Part shown: piece after piece, positions 42,065 to 44,589 of the stretch
How the letters are laid out: the number at the start of each line of letters is the position of its first letter
How positions within the stretch are numbered: the stretch's first letter is position 1
Assembly: GCA_021807105.1 (NCBI GenBank)
Contig: JAKAPL010000027.1
Span: 1 to 44,589 of the forward strand
Source: Myxococcales bacterium
GTDB taxonomy: Bacteria > Myxococcota > Myxococcia > Myxococcales > JAKAPL01
Direction: 5' to 3'
DNA: 44,589 nucleotides
Notes under the pieces: model-generated
The model's input: only the letters and a program-made list of their open reading frames with translations
Database searches by the model: none
Told to the model about the DNA's origin: nothing
Program-made: the position numbers and the translations under genes

Positions 42065-42715
42065 TCACGCGGGAGAAGCTCGGTACAAAGTTCGCCCGTC
42101 TCCGGCGCGGGCCTCCTCGGCCTGCCCGCCGTCGACGAGGCGATCGAGCAGGGTGGCGGCGGTCTCCTCGTCGCTGCCGATGAGCCCGGCGATCTCCTCC
42201 GCCGTCCTCCACTCGCCCCCGGCCAGGGCGTCGGCCGCCGCGCTCGCGAGCCGCTGCGCGCGGGCGCGGGGATCGGACGGACCGGTCCCGGGAGCAGGCC
42301 GGGCGGCGGGCCTTGCCTCCGCCTCGGCGATCCCGTCCTCGGGCGGGCCCATCGCGAGCTCCGGCACGGGGTCGAGCGCGTATTGGTCGGCGAGCCACTT
42401 GTAGGCGAGCCCCACCGTGCCGACGACCAGGAGCAGCAACGCGGCGTAGTAGACGACCTCGTGGAAGAGCTCGCCGCTCTTCTCCCGGGTCTCGGCGTAG
42501 GTCTGCGGAGGTCCTGCCTGCCGCAGCGGGGGCGCCGGCGCGAGCCCCTGGACCTCGACGGGGGCGGGCGGCGGCGTGACCCGCGAGGGCGGCGGCTTCA
42601 CCGCGTCGGGGAAGGCGGTGATCTTCAGGTCTCCGGCCCGGACGATCACGGACGGGTCCGAGGCCGCGGCGGGCACGGCCGCGACGAGCGCGGCGATGAG
42701 GGCGATCCCTCGCAT
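42065..42715 (-). CDS. Membrane protein with periplasmic Pro-rich part and cytoplasmic winged-helix-like tail
   Basis: 216 residues: signal peptide (MRGIALIAALVAAVPAAAS), a proline-rich segment (40-70), one transmembrane helix (about 87-106, VVYYAALLLLVVGTVGLAYK), a linker and a C-terminal domain (152-214) with helix-turn-helix character: GGEWRTAEEIAGLIGSDEET, LLDRLVDGGQAEEA and GRTLYRAS, the helix-turn-helix-wing order of MarR/Rrf2-like folds. Topology implies that the tail is in the cytoplasm. It could be a membrane-bound regulator or just a protein-protein wHTH. It is divergent from sppA with 15 bases between start codons. Confidence 0.65.
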   Translation of the reverse strand: MRGIALIAALVAAVPAAASDPSVIVRAGDLKITAFPDAVKPPPSRVTPPPAPVEVQGLAPAPPLRQAGPPQTYAETREKSGELFHEVVYYAALLLLVVGTVGLAYKWLADQYALDPVPELAMGPPEDGIAEAEARPAARPAPGTGPSDPRARAQRLASAAADALAGGEWRTAEEIAGLIGSDEETAATLLDRLVDGGQAEEARAGDGRTLYRASPA

Positions 42716-42730
42716 CCGGGGAATGTTACC

Positions 42731-44509
42731 ATGCCGGGCGTCGTGCGTCTCTTCCTCCGTGCTCTCGGCAACCTCGCCGCCGCCGCCTCCTGGCCTGCCC
42801 GTGCCCTCGTCCACCTGCTTCTCGGGCGCCGCCCGCCCGCCTGGGTCGTCGTCCGGCTCGACGGGCCGCTCGACGACTTCGCCGGCCGTCTCCCCCGGGG
42901 GCTCCTTCGCCTCGGCCGCGGGCCCCGGGGCCGCGTGCTGTCCGACCTTCGCGAGGTCTTCGAACGAGTCGCCCGGGCCCGATCGTGCCGCGGCCTCGTC
43001 CTGCGCGCCGGCGCCGTCGAAGCGAGCCAGGCGCGCCTGGACGCGCTCTCCGCCCTCGTCGCCTCGCTGCGCGCGGCCGGCAAGCAGGTGGTCGTGTACG
43101 CGGACAACCTCCCGGCGCGGCTGTACGCCGCGCTCTGCGGCGCGACCCGCCTGCACCTGCCCCCCGGGGGGAGCCTCGATCTCACCGGCGTCGCGATCGA
43201 GCTGACGGCCGCCGGCGCCGCGCTCGCCGCCGCGGGGATCCGCCCCGAGTTCATTCGCCGCGAGGCCCACAAGACGGCGCCCGAGCTCTTCACCGCGTTC
43301 GCCCCGACCGCGATCCAGCGGGAGACGGCTGCCGCCCTCCTCGACGAGGCCGCCGCCGCGCTCACCCAGCGGCTTGCCGGCCGGGGCCTGACGGCGGCCG
43401 AGGCAAGCGCGCGGATCGACGGCGGTCCTTACCTCGGGCGGCAGGCCGCGGCGGCCGGGCTCATCGATTCCGCGATCTACTACGACGAGCTGGTGGCCGA
43501 GCTGGTCCGGGACTCGGGCCATTCCCGGCTCCCGTTCTTCCACGCGAGGCTCCGCGACCCGGCCGGTCGCGGGGGCCCGGGGACGTCGCCCGGGCGCGGG
43601 GCTGCGGCCTCCCGCCGCGGCCTCTCCCGCGGCGAGCCTTCCCTCCCCTCCGAACGCGCGCTCGAGCGCGGCCGCGTCGCCCCCCTGGGCCTCCGCCCGC
43701 TCCGCCCGCCCCCGGAGGTCGCGATCGTCCCGTTGCGCGGCCTCATCCGTGAGGGCAAGAGCGCGCGTCTCCCCTCGGGCCGCTTCTGTGGATCCGAGTC
43801 CATCGCGGCCGCGCTCGCCCGCGCGCGGGGCGACCGGCGGATCCGCGCGGTGGTGCTCTACGTCGACTCCCGCGGGGGCTCGGCCGCGGCCTCCGACCTC
43901 ATCTGGCACGAGGTCACGCGCACGGGGAGGCAGAAGCCGGTCGTCGCCTACGTGGACTCGGTCGCGGCGAGCGGCGGCTACTTCGCGGCCTGCGGGGCCT
44001 CCCGCATCGTCGCCGCGCCCCTGTCGATCGTCGGCTCGATCGGCGTCTTCTGGGGGCGCTTCGAGATCTCGGGCGCGCTCGCGAAGCTCGGCATCCGGCG
44101 TGAGGTCATGACGCGCGGCGCGAGCGGGGGGCTCGCCCACCCGCTCCGGCCGATGACCGCTCCGGAGGCGGCCGCGGCGAATCGGCTCGTGGAGGCCATC
44201 TACGCGGACTTCCTCGGGGCCGTCGCCGCCGGGCGCGCGAAGAGCGTCGCCGAGATCCGCCCCCTCGCGGGCGGCCGCATCTACACGGGCGCCAGGGCCC
44301 TCGCCGCGGGGCTCGTCGACGCGACCGGCGGCTTCACGGACGCGGTCCGCGCGGCCGCCTCCGCCGCCGGCCTCCCCGAGGCGCCGCCCAGGCTGCGCGT
44401 CTTCGCGGACAAGCCCGCCGGGGGGCTCCTCTCGGGGTTCGCCGCGCTCGGCGACGCGCTGGGCCCGAGGGTCTTCGCGTACTACCCCGGCCCGGCGTGG
44501 GGCGGGTAG
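42731..44509 (+). CDS. sppA: Signal peptide peptidase SppA, long form
   Basis: 592 residues with tandem S49 protease domains, as in E. coli SppA (618 aa). The general-base lysine sits in the first domain (REAHKTAPELF, Lys181) and the nucleophile in the second (DSVAASGGYFAA, Ser414). An N-terminal hydrophobic region (LFLRALGNLAAAASWPARAL) is the likely membrane anchor. Residues 272-325 between the domains are an Arg/Gly-rich low-complexity linker. SppA removes cleaved signal peptides from the membrane. Eleven bases after the stop a partial family B element begins. Confidence 0.9.
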   Translation: MPGVVRLFLRALGNLAAAASWPARALVHLLLGRRPPAWVVVRLDGPLDDFAGRLPRGLLRLGRGPRGRVLSDLREVFERVARARSCRGLVLRAGAVEASQARLDALSALVASLRAAGKQVVVYADNLPARLYAALCGATRLHLPPGGSLDLTGVAIELTAAGAALAAAGIRPEFIRREAHKTAPELFTAFAPTAIQRETAAALLDEAAAALTQRLAGRGLTAAEASARIDGGPYLGRQAAAAGLIDSAIYYDELVAELVRDSGHSRLPFFHARLRDPAGRGGPGTSPGRGAAASRRGLSRGEPSLPSERALERGRVAPLGLRPLRPPPEVAIVPLRGLIREGKSARLPSGRFCGSESIAAALARARGDRRIRAVVLYVDSRGGSAAASDLIWHEVTRTGRQKPVVAYVDSVAASGGYFAACGASRIVAAPLSIVGSIGVFWGRFEISGALAKLGIRREVMTRGASGGLAHPLRPMTAPEAAAANRLVEAIYADFLGAVAAGRAKSVAEIRPLAGGRIYTGARALAAGLVDATGGFTDAVRAAASAAGLPEAPPRLRVFADKPAGGLLSGFAALGDALGPRVFAYYPGPAWGG

Positions 44510-44518
44510 CGGGTGACC

Positions 44519-44589
44519 GTCGACGAGGCGTCGCGTAAAGCACCTCCCCCCAAGTCGTTTGGAGGGTGGCAAGCCCCCCCCCCTTCGCA
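44519..44589 (-). mobile_element. Partial family B element (B4) at the window edge
   Basis: From about 44519 the sequence follows the interior of element B in B3 orientation: GACGAGGCGT, GCGTAAAGCACC, then CCCCAAGTCGTTTGGAGGG and GGCAAGCCCCCC. The terminal repeat and about 85 bp of that end are absent, so it is 5'-truncated. The GCAGGAGGAAGGAGCGAGCA block found after the C-rich hairpin in B1 and B2 is missing; CTTCGCA follows directly. The other end lies beyond the window. Confidence 0.75.

Overview
This is a very GC-rich window (about 70% by eye), densely packed with genes on both strands. The gene content points to a deltaproteobacterial or myxobacterial-type Gram-negative. It has a type IV pilin behind a sigma-54 promoter and followed by PilG- and PilI-like genes. 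It has DUF507 and a split Fo-type ATP synthase operon. IF3 carries an Ala/Pro-rich tail like Myxococcus Dsg, and there are large Cys-containing surface lipoproteins with ASH and beta-propeller repeats. The species cannot be named from the sequence alone.

Layout. 1-2470: end of a secreted protein, an FHA protein and a Wzm/Wzt-like polysaccharide ABC exporter. 2789-5403: pilus locus (pilA, PilG-like TPR protein, PilI-like permease). 6039-9640: convergent PAP2-type membrane enzyme and YfhO-type membrane protein. 9978-14042: small protein, then the minus-strand operon atpZ-atpI-atpB-atpE-atpF-ychF. 14281-18701: a small exported protein, an AI-2E family permease and a globin-coupled hybrid histidine kinase. 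18949-24654: two tandem paralogous lipoproteins. 24704-27181: uvrC and DUF507. 27203-28274: an element of 38 tandem 21-bp units between perfect 15-bp inverted repeats. 28360-31483: a lipoprotein with three 10-cysteine modules, two small proteins and a COG2509 flavoprotein. 31573-38516: thrS-infC-rpmI-rplT-pheS-pheT. 38553-44509: cNMP-binding protein, calcineurin-like lipoprotein, DedA, two exported proteins and SppA.

The most unusual content is not protein coding. Two families of small non-autonomous inverted-repeat elements are present. Family A is about 188 bp, bounded by CTAG, with two full copies and one truncated copy. Family B is 206-208 bp with a 17-bp terminal inverted repeat and a 5-bp CTNAG target duplication; it has three full copies and one partial copy at the right edge. 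One B copy lies inside an A copy, and the other full A copy supplies the matching empty site, so transposition can be read directly. Both families use targets that contain stop codons. B3 sits exactly on the shared stops of two convergent genes and its target duplication rebuilds both. A1 and A3 abut the TAG stops of a PilG-like gene and ychF. The truncated A1 lies where pilH would be expected between PilG- and PilI-like genes, and what looks like the last codons of a lost gene remain, so an element-linked deletion is likely.

Other points: infC appears to start at ATC behind a promoter and an intrinsic terminator (an attenuator candidate). thrS and DUF507 look leaderless. PheT lacks the usual tRNA-binding EMAP domain and carries a low-complexity insertion.
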